Shown here piece by piece: positions 11,471 through 23,700 of a stretch of DNA of 64,000 nt. A model generated the notes under the pieces. The model did no database searches, was not told where the DNA came from, and worked only from the letters and a program-made list of their open reading frames with translations. The DNA lies in assembly GCA_012845835.1 (NCBI GenBank), contig JABAKD010000016.1:23838053-23902052 (forward strand), given 5' to 3'. Position 1 is the stretch's first letter; every line of letters begins with the position of its first letter. The stretch is from Undaria pinnatifida. Taxonomy: Eukaryota; Sar; Phaeophyceae; Laminariales; Alariaceae. Made by a program: the position numbers and the translations under genes.

Positions 11471-13899
11471 GCCCGCTCCCCCCGTCTCCCCTCCCCCGCC
11501 TCCGCCCGTCCCCCCTTGGTGGCCGCGAGGGACGACGCGGAGGGAGAGAGAGAGAGATTCGTTGAATCGACCAAGAATGCTATTCGATTGGTTGGTTGGC
11601 TGGTTGGTTCGTTTTGTGAAATGTCACGGCGGGGCGCTGTCGGGTGCATGCTGCGGTGGGGAAGAGAGCAGGGGGACAATCAATCATCAGACGGTTGGGT
11701 GGTGATCGGCCGTGTCGCACCGTGCGTGTTTTTGAAGTTGTTGTATTTGCTCCAAGGCAGGGGTGCGATAAGGTAGCAGAGGGCGGTTGAGATAACCCCC
11801 CCCCCCCCACCATTTCTCCATGCCTCCATCCCACACGGTTGCTTGGAAGAGACGAAGCACTACAACCGCTGTTGCTGTAGCCGGAGCTGGGTTGTAAGAT
11901 ACGAAGCATGTCTACCGCTGTAGCTGTGGTTGTGGTTGTAGCGGCGAGTTTTCTCAAATGGGCGCAGCATTGCTGGCGCTGTTGCTGTAGCTTTGGCTTT
12001 GGCGATGGTTTGGGGGACTTTCGTCATCCATGGACTTGTGAGACGCTTAGAAGCAGGGGCTAATTGGGCGGATGCTTTTCTCCCGCAGAGGCACATTCGT
12101 AGAAGATCGCTCGAGATTTGCCAAGGCGACAACTTATATTGTGATACGACGTGGAAGGCTCGCGATCTGCGACGACGATGACAAAGACGCCTTCGTTTTT
12201 TTTATATTGAGATTGCTACTACGGTGATTGGCGTCGTGTCTGTCTGCTCCGGGAAGCCTTGCGGCGAAACGGTCGAACGTTTTTCCTTTTGTAAAAAGGG
12301 CACGCGACGGTTTCAACGGCTATTTTCGCTATGTAACCGTTTTGTAACCGCCCCCGCCGCTTTGTAACCGTTTGTAACTGTCCCCGCCGGTTGGGATTTT
12401 TCTTCTTGAAGGCGGACGTATTGTCGAAAGAGCCGTTGGATTCCTTCCCTGCCGCTGCTCTGTAACGCGGTTGGTTGTACAAAGTGTATGTTCTTGATTT
12501 TTTTAGTTAGAGGAGTTCGTAGTTTGCGGAAGGTCGTGCAGTACAATGGCTGGAGGGGGTGGGGAGAGGTATTCATGTGCACACTCTTGTTTGAGATACA
12601 TGATTTCGTTACTATAGTAGTAGTGAAAGCATTTAGTTCTTGAGGGAGGGGGTAGGGGCGGGGTGTACTGACCAATAAAATTGCTGGTCGGTTTTGAAGC
12701 TTGAGATGCTGGTCGGTACTACTGTTCTTGGCTTGTGTCGCCTTTGATGCGTACCCTGCCGGTATTAAGCAGGTATGCAGGGTTTGCACCTTTATACCGG
12801 CGTTATCTATCGTGCCAAGCATCAACAACAGCAATGACGAAAAAATGACAACACAAATGTCACTTTGCTTGTGTCTGTAGTACAACGTGGAGAAACATGT
12901 AATATTATTGAGTGTTAAACGCCGCGTACTGAAATCTGCTCTCAGACTTCTCTTGTAGGGTTAGTTCCGTTGTTACTGTTCAGCAAAAGAAAATTCATCT
13001 TAGTTGGTCGCGTCTGCCTTTAGATTGCTTCTCGGTACTGTATGTAGCTCTTCAATTTTCAACCAGGCCATAGATAAACTGGGTCGATTCGAAAGTAAGT
13101 ACACATTACACGCCGAGGCAAGACGAGCAGAATGACGCGCCTGCTGCATGCTGTGTGCTTTTTTTCGCCTCACGATACTCAGCTCATACTGCACTCTCTC
13201 GTACATACTGCTGCGAGAAAAAAAAACGTGCGTTGCGCACAGGAATGGACGAGGAGACTGAAGACTCGTTTGTTTCTGTTGATCTTGATCTTTGCATTCA
13301 AACGCTGAAACGACGAGCGTGTGTTCGTAGAGAACAACGAATGAGTACTACCAAGAGTTGTACACCGGCAAGACTCGTACGACCCAAGTCTGCGGTGTTA
13401 TGATTGCATTATACCCCCAATTCAGTACCGAATATGTGCCACTCGCGCGAGTTGCTCCGTCCCTCGGTCAAAAATGGAGACATCTGTGACAGCGCGGAGC
13501 AGTATCAAACAAGTCCATGGGGATACGTTCCACTTACGAAACCAACACGAACTAACAAATAAACTAAATGGGGCAGCCACTCGGGCACGGCGCTCTGCGC
13601 GGCCGAAAGTAACCTCCTTAGCGGCATCATGCAAGATAGCCTTGGTCGTCGGACAACGAGCGCATACACATACATACGATATTGCGTCATGAGTGTATAT
13701 GATGAGCTGTATGAGCGCGGTTGCTTGTTTCAAAACCGTTTCATGGTACTTGTACTTGTAACGTCTTTTTCGAGCCGGCTCGTTGTCCATCCATACACCC
13801 AAAAAAAAACGGCGATCACCCACCCGCACCGACCGAGCTGCATCACACTACTTGTAACATCTATCTGCACCTGTCAGGTCCTGACGAGGCACGGAAGCA
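11471..13899. other. Intergenic stretch, no gene recognised
   Basis: It holds the 3' flank of the CCA gene, poly-C and purine/pyrimidine-rich runs (11250-11560), and short GTAACCG repeats near 12335-12390. A minus-strand frame of 190 codons (12313-12885) and several frames of 100-135 codons match nothing and have non-coding composition. A 53-codon frame starting at 13242 could be a first exon of the next gene but no phase-consistent junction was found. Confidence 0.5.
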
Positions 13900-16487
13900 A
13901 TGACAACGGCAGCAACCGATCAAAATTTGAGAGTAAGAAGAGTCTCTACACAGGAAGGAGCGGCAGTGCGACAACATGATACTATGCGAGTAGAAGTGCG
14001 ACAACGAATCGGGATACGCCCTGCCGGCGCGGTGTCCGCCGCCGCCAGCGAACGACCAGGGAGTCGGAACCTTAGCGTCATTGAGGCCTACCAAGACAGC
14101 TGTTTCGAGAGTCCGACAAGGTTTTTCACCGTTGCACCCGAGCACCCTAAGTTGGGAAAGTGGGCCATCCCGAGCACGCTCAAGTACAGCCAGGCTCCGC
14201 AGACGGCCCTCTTGGAGTCGCGCTCACGGCAGCCGCAAACGGTGTGCTCTTCTCCCGTCGCCGCTCGCGGCTGTCATGCCAAGGGAGGAGGAGGATCTCC
14301 CTCTTCACCCACGAGGTCGGCTAGTAGTCGTGGTGGTGGTGGTGGTGGTGGTGGTGGTGGTGGTGTAAGCAAGTGCAATGTCAAAGGACCACGTCATAAG
14401 ATGATGGAATCGATCAAGGCCGCTGGTGGTGGTGGTGGTGGTGGTGGTGGTGGTGGTGGTGGTGGTGTTCATAATAAAAATAAGAGGCCATTATCTGCGG
14501 CGGGAGCACTGCGTTGGGGCCCCGAGAGTCCTCCGCCGTCACCACCTCGGGGTGGACGTGAGGAGCCTAGAATAAACACGCCCGTTTCGGGCCGGGTGAG
14601 TGAGTCACACAGACTGCTTCGACCTGTCCTCCCGACGCATGTAGAACTGGCGACCCACGCACATACTTTATTGTCACTCGTCTCAATTTCTTCGCGTGTA
14701 GGTAGTTCGACGCGCCCGTCTTCCTGTCCCCACGATACATAGTGCACATCTGGGTATTTTACTGCAATAATAGTATCGAGTTGACAGTTTTGCGCGAGCA
14801 TCGTTGACGTCCGCGATCAACCAGTATTATATTTGTCGTTATGGTCCGCGATCAGCCTGGCCCGTTATCACCGACCTGCGACTCTTCACGGCACGTGGCA
14901 ACATCTCGGGTCGCACCCAACAAAGAGGCACTGCACTAGACAATACATTAAACTACACTGCTACTACCATAGTACTACTACCAGCTACTAGATAGAGCGG
15001 GTACTGCTACCAAACTGTAGACTATACTACTGCTAGTACCACGTACTACTGCGAAAGACTAGACTATAATGCTACTACCAGGTATAAAGAAAGCTCTACC
15101 TAACAAATGGCGGCCCTCCCCCGTGTCCATGTTTGTTTTCATGTTTGCTACGAACAAATCGCATGTTTGCGCAACAATTACCTGGTATACGTCTGCATGC
15201 ATGGATGGGCCCAACCTGGACTCGGTGATGCAGGTGGCCCCGTTGCACCAGCGAGGCGTCCAGGCGTCCTTCCGTCCGTCTTCACCCATCCTTCGCGGAT
15301 CGTTCGACCATCTCCAACAACGCCAGAACACAACGCCAACTCCTTGTACGGCCGTGAGTTTTCCGCAAAAAAACATCGGGCTTCCCACCGTGCGCCGGGA
15401 AGAGACTGGTCCCGACACTCATAATCAGAATCATCATCATCACCATGATCATCAGCATGTACAGAAAGGTTTTCCTGTTTTTGGCGGAGAGGGGGTAGAG
15501 GTACAATTATTGAAGACGGTCGCGCTTCGATCCGTTTCCGAGGCAGAAGAGGAGGAGGTCGACCCCGATGTTCGATACCGCGTGAGGTTTACGGACGCTC
15601 CGCATGGCCCGAGCGCAGAAGGGGGTGCCACGCTACCTGAACGTATTGTTCAAGAGGCGCGTGAGTCACCCCCGGTCCAGGTAAGAAGAAAAAAATCCCC
15701 TCAGTTATCTCTTTGTTGATGCCACAGGCAACTGAGTTTCCCTCTGCCAGAGCCGGAAAAATTATAGGGTGCGCCCCCGCCCGCCCCCAAGAGGGCGCAC
15801 ACAACATATGTAGTCTATGTCATGTAGCAGATGCGTTCTGTACGCTCCCACCGGCTACTCTTTGTCGTTGTTGTGATTTGGTGTGAGGTCGTTTTGTTAT
15901 TTCCAAGCAGTATGTTAATAGTAGCTAGCGTGGGTTTCAGTGCTCGGCGACCGTCCAACGAGACGTGGCCGCACACAGCTGTCGGGTAGATGTCTTTCGC
16001 TTTCCCCCGTCGGTGTATGCCGTGTACATTGATATTTATGGGGCATAGCATTCAGTAGCGTTCCCACTCGCTGCTCGTCGACTTTGTAGTATCATGGTCT
16101 CGGTTCCGTTCCAATCAACTGCTATGTTCCGCAACTACAAACGTAAAACAGGCGGTGGTTTTGCCCTCAGCATCTTCAACGCTTGTCCTACGACCAGACG
16201 TGTACACTTCTCCTCTGCAGCCTAAAATACGCCAATATGTTGGTGATTCCTCGCGTGGAGAAAGGCCGCCAGCAGGAGAAGCGGTAGGAACAGGAGCAGC
16301 AGTACCAGCAACAGCAACAGAGGAGGCTACCGGGGGCAAAGCATCGGAGGTAGATCGATGGGTATATTCGGAAGTGGACCCGTTTCTCTCAGCGGTGCGG
16401 CGAGGTCTGTTGCGGGATAGACCGGTCGATATTTCCGCGTACGTTTCAAACTTTTGTAGCGATTGGCGAAGGGGGGGTAACACTTAA
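13900..16487 (+). CDS. Unknown protein with possible RIIa/DPY-30-like C-terminus (4 exons)
   Basis: The exons are 13900-14595, 15234-15353, 15465-15680 and 16152-16487. All introns are phase 0 with GT-AG ends (gtgagt, gtgagt, gtaaga donors), giving about 455 aa. The N-terminal half has a conserved-looking block (NLSVIEAYQDSCF ... HPKLGKWAIPSTL) and then two poly-Gly runs from GGT microsatellites. The third exon is acidic. The last exon ends with VDPFLSAVRRGLL and RPVDISAYVSNF, a helix pair that resembles the RIIa/DPY-30 dimerisation and docking fold common in axonemal proteins. That assignment rests on pattern only. The ATG at 13900 follows an in-frame stop about 20 bp upstream; a spliced 5' exon remains possible. 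No known gene was recognised. Confidence 0.65.
14328..14467 (+). repeat. Two (GGT)n runs coding poly-glycine
   Basis: Uninterrupted GGT runs at about 14328-14364 and 14425-14467 lie inside the first exon of the unknown gene and encode Gly tracts of about 11 and 14 residues. Their lengths are likely to vary between individuals. Confidence 0.9.
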
Positions 16488-18534
16488 CACAGTAATAATA
16501 GTCATCGTTGATCAGGGGATACCCCTGTTGGTGTGGACACAGTATGACAGCCTGCCAACCTTGCTCCGTGAGACACAGGACAAGACATCTACACAGCAAA
16601 AAAAAAAAAAAAAAAGAAAGCCGGGTCAAGATGTATTTACAGAAAAGACGAAAAAAATGGGAGCCGGTATTATTATGCTGAGGTTAGTGTAAAAAAACTC
16701 ACATCGTGTACAAAATACAGTCCGTGGCTAACAGTGTTCCTGTTTCTTCCTACCTGATACTGTGGAGGAGGGCGCAGGGTACATAGATACTACCAAATGT
16801 CCCATCACACCTGCCCACCACGAAGAAAAGGTACCCAACGTCTGGTCTATGAGATCCAGCGTCGTTTATGGATCTTCACTATTGGTTGACGTTCGGGACT
16901 ACCACAACCCCGAACGCAACCGAGAGTGAACGGCCCTCTACAATCCAACGACCCGATCTTCCTCTTCTCACTCGAAGCTCTCCCCTCCCATGAGCCGAGA
17001 GAGGTTTTGTGAAGGCACTTCCTTGCCGTCTTATACGAAAGAAGAGTGAGCCGCGGCCTCGACCAAGCCCGTCCAAGAGCAGGACAAGGCCGACATCGTC
17101 AGATCAGGCGACCTCCATATTAGCGTCTACGATAAGCCCCCACGGGTGGACGGGACCCTCCCGTTTCGTCGACATAGTAGAGCGTGGGCAAAAACCGCGG
17201 ACCTTCTGAACACCTTTCGGAAAGTCACCTGTTACGCAAAATCCACCGAACGTAGGCAAACTCCACATGCATGGCAGTCTTGCCTTTGCAAGCACATTTT
17301 CTAGCGCCTTAAATGACGCCAAACTCACAAAACGTGGTCAAGTCCACACGTTTGGTGATACTTGACGTTCCAAAAGGTGCTCAGATGATCGGCCTCTTGC
17401 CCACCTTCTACTATGTCGGCGAAAGGTAAGGAGGTCCCGTCCACCCGTGCGTTACAAACCAAGGCAAGGCCGTCATCATCAGAGGAGGTGAACTTCATAC
17501 CACAGTATATACTTCACACACCGTACGTGTCCTGGACAACCCTAAGGCAGATATATGTGTCCATTGCGAGATGAGACACGGTTCAACAACGACAAATGTC
17601 CGCGAGAGGGCGCGGCAGACTGCAGTGTAAAGAGTGGCTCCCGCGGGGGCTTGAGGGAGTCGGTGTTGGGAAAAGGCACACCGTCTTTCTTTTTGAATGG
17701 ATTTGTCTAATGTCTCAGTTATCCCCGCAGGGCAGCTAAAGTTCAAACACGGAAAACATTGCTGCTGGGAACCAAGCAGAAACGAAGCAGTGGTCATCCG
17801 ATGGCGGGTCTCACGACGCCTTGAGCAACCCCACCTCACGAGCAGCCAGCCCCTACCCCCAACACATTCGTAAGAAGAGCATCTAACCCTAACCCTATTC
17901 CACTATTCCACACATTCATACCGCCTTTCAGACGCGTGACGTCGCGTATCCTACGTACGAACCCTGACACAACCTAGTTCCCTCTCTGGTCACTATTAGT
18001 TATCAATAGCTATACTTGTGTTGACTCATTGCTGACATAACAGCTTTATAAGCGTTTGTTGAGCACGGGGAACGGTTGTAATAGTTTTCTCTCAGGGGGC
18101 GAACACGACATCCCGGGAGGACAGCCTGCAGAAGCTTACACAGCTTACAGCACAACGGTACGTAGGGGACAATACCAGCAGCTTGCGAACGACATAAGCG
18201 TAGTTAGTAGTGTAGTATATGAACTCACGGGAGGGTGCAGTATTCTGTGCACGTTACAACGACAACAACTACTATAGAAAGGGCCGATAAAATAGCTTAC
18301 CACACAGCGCACATTATATACACATTTTGCCCGCCGCTTGCGCCCAAAGATACTCTCGCAGCTGATATTCATCGTCTCGCAAAATAATAAGTCTGGTTTA
18401 CAATTAACACAAACGTAGTTTACGAATGGCGCAAAAGAAGAATACAAGTGAGAAGGCAGCCTAGCTCACACAGGTTACAGCGTGAACTTACGCGTGCACT
18501 ACCACTAGCTGACAAAGCCTTCAGTAGCTTGCCC
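16488..18534. other. Intergenic stretch with an inverted repeat
   Basis: Apart from an A-run at 16600-16615 and the foldback at 17085-17470, nothing recognisable was found. Open frames are short and unlike any family. ATCTAACCCTAACCCTATTCC near 17881 is only two telomere-like units and is not interpreted. Confidence 0.5.
17085..17470. repeat. Imperfect inverted repeat (foldback)
   Basis: The left arm ACGGGTGGACGGGAC ... CGACATAGTAGAGCGTGGGCAA (about 17140-17190) is matched in reverse complement by TTGCCCACCTTCTACTATGTCG ... GTCCCGTCCACCCGTGCG (about 17398-17452). Weaker similarity extends inward (CTTCTGAACACCTTTCGGAA against CATCTGAGCACCTTTTGGAA) and outward. It is probably a decayed foldback or MITE-like element. 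No clear target duplication was found. Confidence 0.7.
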
Positions 18535-18542
18535 ATAATAAC

Positions 18543-19280
18543 CAGGGTACTCCTCGGGAATTTTCCCGTCACGGTTTTCCCGTCGTAATAGATAGGCGGA
18601 TACGGGACGGTAGCGGAATACCGTCAAAATTCGCGATACCGTATACCGCCAAAGTCGGTACCGTCAAAAAACGAGAATCCGCTTCCCGTTTAAAAAGTAC
18701 CGTATTTTTCAAAACCGCCAAAAAAATACCGTCATGATGCAGTACCGTCAAAAAAGTACCGCCATGTGCCAATACCGTCAAAACAGTTCCGGCAAGACAA
18801 GTGTGTCTGTGAACTGCCGGTAGTCCAGTAGGTAGCGGGCACGACGGTGGATTTTTGAACTGGAGTTCAATCCTCACTGACGTTCTCTTTTTTTTTTTTT
18901 CATAACTTCGAGTAATTTTTTTTTTTTGTTGTAGGATTTTTGGTTCAGTTGGTTGCGTTTCGGAAGAACCAAAACCTCCTCTGCAGCGAATTTCACCGGA
19001 TCACATGTATCGTATGTTCGGTACCGGGTATAGGCGATACCGTCATTTTTCAGTACCGTGCAAAAGGTACCGTCAAAAAACGAGAAACCGTTTCCCGTTT
19101 TAAAAGTACCGTCATTTTCAGAACCGTACAAAAAAACCCGTCGTAATTCGCCGTACTGTATACCGCCAAAATCGGTACCGTCAAAAAATGAGAATCCGTT
19201 TCCCGTTTAAAAAGTACCGTATATTTCAGAACCGTCAAACTTCGTACCGTCATCAAAAACCGGTACCGAGGAGTACCCTG
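18543..19280. mobile_element. hAT-type non-autonomous DNA transposon
   Basis: The 738-bp element begins CAGGGTACTCCTCGG and ends with its reverse complement CCGAGGAGTACCCTG. It is flanked on both sides by the identical 8-bp ATAATAAC (18535-18542 and 19281-19288). TIRs starting CAGGG plus an 8-bp duplication are hallmarks of the hAT superfamily. The interior is made of many direct and inverted copies of TACCGTCAAAA and AACGAGAATCCGTTTCCCG, and has no transposase frame. A tRNA-like segment lies inside (18821-18873). Confidence 0.9.
18815..18895 (+). repeat. tRNA-like segment with A and B boxes inside the hAT element
   Basis: TAGTCCAGTAGG (18821-18832) fits the pol III A box and GAGTTCAATCC (18863-18873) fits the B box, with normal spacing, followed by a long T run that would terminate pol III. 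It is not a complete foldable tRNA as read by eye. It may be the head of a second SINE family nested in the element. Confidence 0.5.
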
Positions 19281-19452
19281 ATAATAACTTGCTTTAACAA
19301 AGGACACAAAAAAGTAGCTGGCAAAAAATACCGCAGCAGCTCACTTAGCCTAAACAGCAATACCAAAGGTAGAAGAAAGTGGCGTGCCCAACCTTGAAAC
19401 AGCGAGAGTACGCGAATCGAACGTAATCACGACGCATTCCAACCCTCCACTA

Positions 19453-19805
19453 TGAGCGTCCGAACCGCGGATCGGACGCTATAACGAAACGGTCACCCTA
19501 GCCAATAGCCGACTGCCAACCAACCCCGCATGCCGTTACAACCGTAGACTACAGGAGACATCACTTTCACCATATAACCGACGGCAACTTTGCAATAATT
19601 TATCGCAGATTGACGTCAAACTACTGGTTTTTAGTGTGGAACGATCGGTTTGACACCTTTGACCGCTGGATGTTTGCCCTTGGCTGACCGTCTCCTCACA
19701 CCATTGCCACGAGCGCCCAAACCGCGGATCGGACGCTATAAAGAAACGGCCACCCTGGCCAATGTGCGTCAGCCGACCGCGAATGTCGTTACAACCGTCT
19801 ACTGT
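19453..19805. repeat. Direct repeat of about 100 bp, two copies
   Basis: GAGCGTCCGAACCGCGGATC ... GTTACAACCGTAGACTAC (about 19453-19552) recurs as GAGCGCCCAAACCGCGGATC ... GTTACAACCGTCTACTGT (about 19707-19805). Both contain GGACGCTATAA(C/A)GAAACGG. The spacer shows nothing coding. Confidence 0.8.
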
Positions 19806-20094
19806 ATGATCGTAACTCCTTTAGAACTGGGCCCACGTTGCTGAGGGCTAAACTATTCGAATTAGAGAGTGGTGACGGGTTTAATATAAACAGCTTCACC
19901 AGCCAAACAAAGCACCAACCATTACTCGTACGGTGTTCGCGATTACTACTACTACTACTACTACTACTACAAAACAAAAACTCTGTTGGGCTGAAAAAAA
20001 AAGAAAACAGTGTTGAAGCCGACGAAGGTCATAAACTAGACCCAAGAAGGCCAACGAACCCACCGAACAAATAAGGCTGGACAAAAAATAAATA

Positions 20095-20213
20095 TTGGTA
20101 GGAAAACAAATTTCTAACCTATTTTTTCGCGGATTTTTTGGTGGGTTGAGTTGGCGTTCATCTGTGACGCTCGATGGTTTCAATACTAGCACTATGATGC
20201 ATTTTCCTACCAA
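20095..20213. repeat. Short TIR hairpin element
   Basis: TTGGTAGGAAAA at 20095 is inverted as TTTTCCTACCAA at about 20202-20213, enclosing about 95 bp of AT-rich DNA. It may be a very short MITE. No certain target duplication was seen. Confidence 0.45.
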
Positions 20214-20306
20214 CCCCCAGCCAACCTAAGTGGGTACCAGGTATCTCGCAAACAAGCTATTATCGCCTGTAGTGCACCAACGATCCTCGCTCGCTGTTTC
20301 TGATCT

Positions 20307-20608
20307 TTCTTTTTGTTTCTCACACTTCTACTTTCCAGCTTCTGGACAAGCCATGGTCACCGGTGTCGTCCCTTCTCCCCCCCGGTTCTTGCCTTCAATT
20401 TATATCGCGTATAGGGTTCAGCAATCCCACTGCTCGTCGATTTTTCATCGCGTGTTGCTAACTCACCCTCTCGCGCTTTCCGCAAGTCAATTTTTGCACA
20501 AGAAGTCCCCACGAATTTACACGAGTACGCACTCGGGGGGATTCGAACTCACGAAACTGACCTATACCAGGCTCGAGAATAACCTGATACGCCACCGGGG
20601 CGACCGGA
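20307..20608 (-). mobile_element. tRNA-derived SINE, copy 3
   Basis: A full-length copy in reverse orientation, with T-rich tail near 20307-20320, B-box complement GGATTCGAACTC at about 20539-20550 and A-box complement CCTGATACGCCA at about 20584-20595. CTGATCT occurs at 20300-20306 and 20609-20615 as the likely target duplication. It lies just 3' of the ODC-family gene. Confidence 0.88.
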
Positions 20609-20739
20609 CTGATCTATACTATGTCAACGATCTCCACACACCCTGTGTCTATTTTTCTTCAAGAGCCGCAGCTACCTTCGCCACAGCAAAGTCTTGCTTC
20701 TGCCTGCCTGCCAACCACGCCCACCCTCCCGCAGCCAAC

Positions 20740-23700
20740 CTACTCCGCCACCGGGGTACCGGCAACGTAGCAGAATTTCGCGTGCAGCGCAGCCGAGGAG
20801 GCCACGGTAGCGATGCTCGCCGTGTACGCCCCCATCCTCGAAAAGTACAGCCAGTCGCCTGGCGCGAGCGACGTAGGGAGACGTTTCCTAGCGACCATGT
20901 CCGTCACCAGTCCGGACGGTCCCATGACCATCGCCTCCTCCTCTATCACCGATGTCGGCAAACCTTGTTCGCCATCGCCACCTCCGACCGCGCCGGCTTC
21001 ATTACCTTCGAGAGACAAGGACGCGTCCTCCTCTCGAAGGGGGGAGTTACGGAGTGGCGACACGAGACAGGGCTCGAAGTTGGCGTCGCAAAGCACCCTG
21101 TCCTTAAAGCAGCCGTCCACTCCTTCCCCTATATAGTAGGCTGTCGTTCTTCGCTGCCGGTCGCTATCGTTGCCTCCAGCGTAGTCCGACTCTGAAAAAA
21201 CACGCATATATTAGTCGACCATAAGGGGTCGCCGTAAGGGGTCACGCCGCGGTAGAGGAAAAACCTCATAGTTTCGCGGTTTTCTGACGAAAGAGCTCTG
21301 CAGCACCCAAAAATTATGTTCGAGATTCGAGATTCGAGGTTCGAGGTTCGAGGACAGCCTGTGCGCAGCCCGATCAACAGTGCACCACGATCATCACCAC
21401 CACCATAATGTGCAGCACTATCAGATGCATCACTACCAATTGCAGGCAGCACTATCACTACCAGGTGCAGGCAGCACAATCACTATCAGGTGCAGGCAGC
21501 ACTATCATACGGATATTATTTTGGTAAGCATGCGTGGGACTCTACTACAGCAACGAAATTGGGACGCTTGCTACGGCTTTAGGAGAGGTGTGCACTACAG
21601 TAGCTAGTGTGGACACCTCGTTTTTTCCGACGAGCTTCACTCAAAAAGCTCCATGCCCCACCCAAGCCTCCACTTTGACAACCGTTACTGACTCAACATC
21701 GATGGACAATCCAAGGGACAGGTGTACAACAAAAACAGTTGTCGACATGAAATGTCCTTCCAAAGGTCCTCGGTAGTTCCCGAGTTAAGAACTCCATGAT
21801 GCCTTAAGATACAATTTCGAGACATAAGCTGCTACCTCTGAATAGCAAGCAGCATGCATCATTAAGCCCCTCAGTCGAGGAGGCTCGTCGTTCACAACCG
21901 TGTTGGCCAACAACTGTAATCTACCATAGCACGCATCAGTACCATAGCACGCATCAGTGCTGCTGCTGGGGATGAGGGGAACGAGAGGTGGGGGGTGGTG
22001 AATGTGTAGTACTAACAAACAAACAGTGCTTAAAACAAAAAGAAAACTGGACGCAAACGTCCGGCACCTCTTAGGGCCAGGCGTCTCTTGGCGTAGATGC
22101 GTGCGAACAGTATGTGGCTCGCTTCCACAAAATACCGTCCTGGTTCCGCGATCACCTGCGTCGACACCCCCCCAAACACGGAGAAACGAAGGAAGGGGAG
22201 GAAGGAGGACGGAGGCAATGGGGGAAGGCCCGAGGGGGGGGGTGGAGGCAAAGAGGGAGAGAGGGAGTGAAGGAAGGAGGGGGGGAGGAAGGAGGGAGGG
22301 AGGATGTCAACGCATATAGCCGCGGGAGGCTCTCCCAATTGACTAATGGTGGCGATCACGCTCATGCTCGTTATACTTTGTTGTGTGCAAGCGTGCGGTT
22401 CACTTCAGTTCCTTGGGCATCGAGCGCAAAGCTACCCGAACTGCAGCTGGCGCGGTGGCTACACAGACGCCAAGGGCATATGACGCGACGGCGACGCACG
22501 CGGAGCCGGCCTAACACAACCACAGAGAGCCATCTCGCACTATTGCCAGCGACGGATTAAGAAAAACGGTAGCACGGAAGCGGGAATATGCCTCGTTTCT
22601 ATGCTACCCAGCTCAGACGGCCCAAGCTCGCACCATCACACCATGGGCAATAGACCGAGCAAGCAACCAACCAACCGTCCGTTCCATTCATTCGTTCATT
22701 TGTCCGTCCGTCTGTCTATCCTGTTGACATAGCACTACCTACTATTAAAATAATACGCAGTCACGTACCCATTATCTTACACACTCGTCCCCACTATCCT
22801 ACATACCAGGTAGTCAAGAGCGCTACATAGTCACGTGGGTGGGTACTGCGACATAATCCACGACATACATATTGTCTGGTTGAACGAGTGACGCCACCAC
22901 ACCGCAACGCCAGTTAAGCAACGAAAACGTCCGCTCACCCTCACTCCGCTGCTGGGGGGAAACAACCTGTCCAGCGCGGGAACCGTAACCTTGGCCACAT
23001 CAGCAAGAGACAAAGGTGGCGCTGTCGCAGTATCACCACCGCTACCGCTGCCACTGCTACCAACCGCTTCAGCTTCCTGCATCGCCGCGCTACCGTCTCT
23101 AACGGCTGCTGTGTCTGAGTGCGGATGGTAGACAGACTCCGACCCGTCCCACCCCGGGAAGCCACCCCCGATGTCGAGCAGCGTGAGGTGGAGTCCTTGT
23201 TGAGCGGCCAGGTCAAATACGCGTCTTGCCATAGCTAGCGCGGACGGGTAGGCCCCCGCGTCCTCGCAGCCGCTACCGCAGTGGAAACTGATGGTCGTAG
23301 TCGGAAAACGATGTTTGGGTATTTGTAGGTAGGGGGCGTCGAGTTGAGGGGTGTGAATGCGACGTGGGTGGGGAGGGGAGGGGAGGGGAGGGGAGGGGAG
23401 GGGAGGGGAGGGGAGGGGAGGGGAGGGGAGGGGAGGGGAGGGGAGGAGAAGGGAGGGGATGGGGTAGGCAAAGAGTATCGAGGAAAAACAACGGGGACGA
23501 AAGAGGTCGAAGTGGCCGAAATAAAAAGAGAGAGGCTAAATGCTTTTTGGTCATTAAGAACAATCTGGAGTGGCCCCAAGAAGCAAAAAAGAAAAAACGA
23601 AAAAACACAAGAGCAAGAAGAAATAAACGACAAAAGGTGGAACCTACTGTACGTCTGCAGAAACAAAGAGATAGAACAAGCCGTTGGCCACCTAGTTCAC

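Noticed and set aside
12313-12885. 190-codon minus-strand frame
   Set aside because: No family resemblance, no splice partner and composition like surrounding intergenic DNA.
17881-17900. CTAACCCTAACCCTA telomere-like sequence
   Set aside because: Only two units, no array, and not at a sequence end.
20230-21195. 321-codon plus-strand frame
   Set aside because: It joins the reverse strand of a SINE with the antisense of the last ODC exon.
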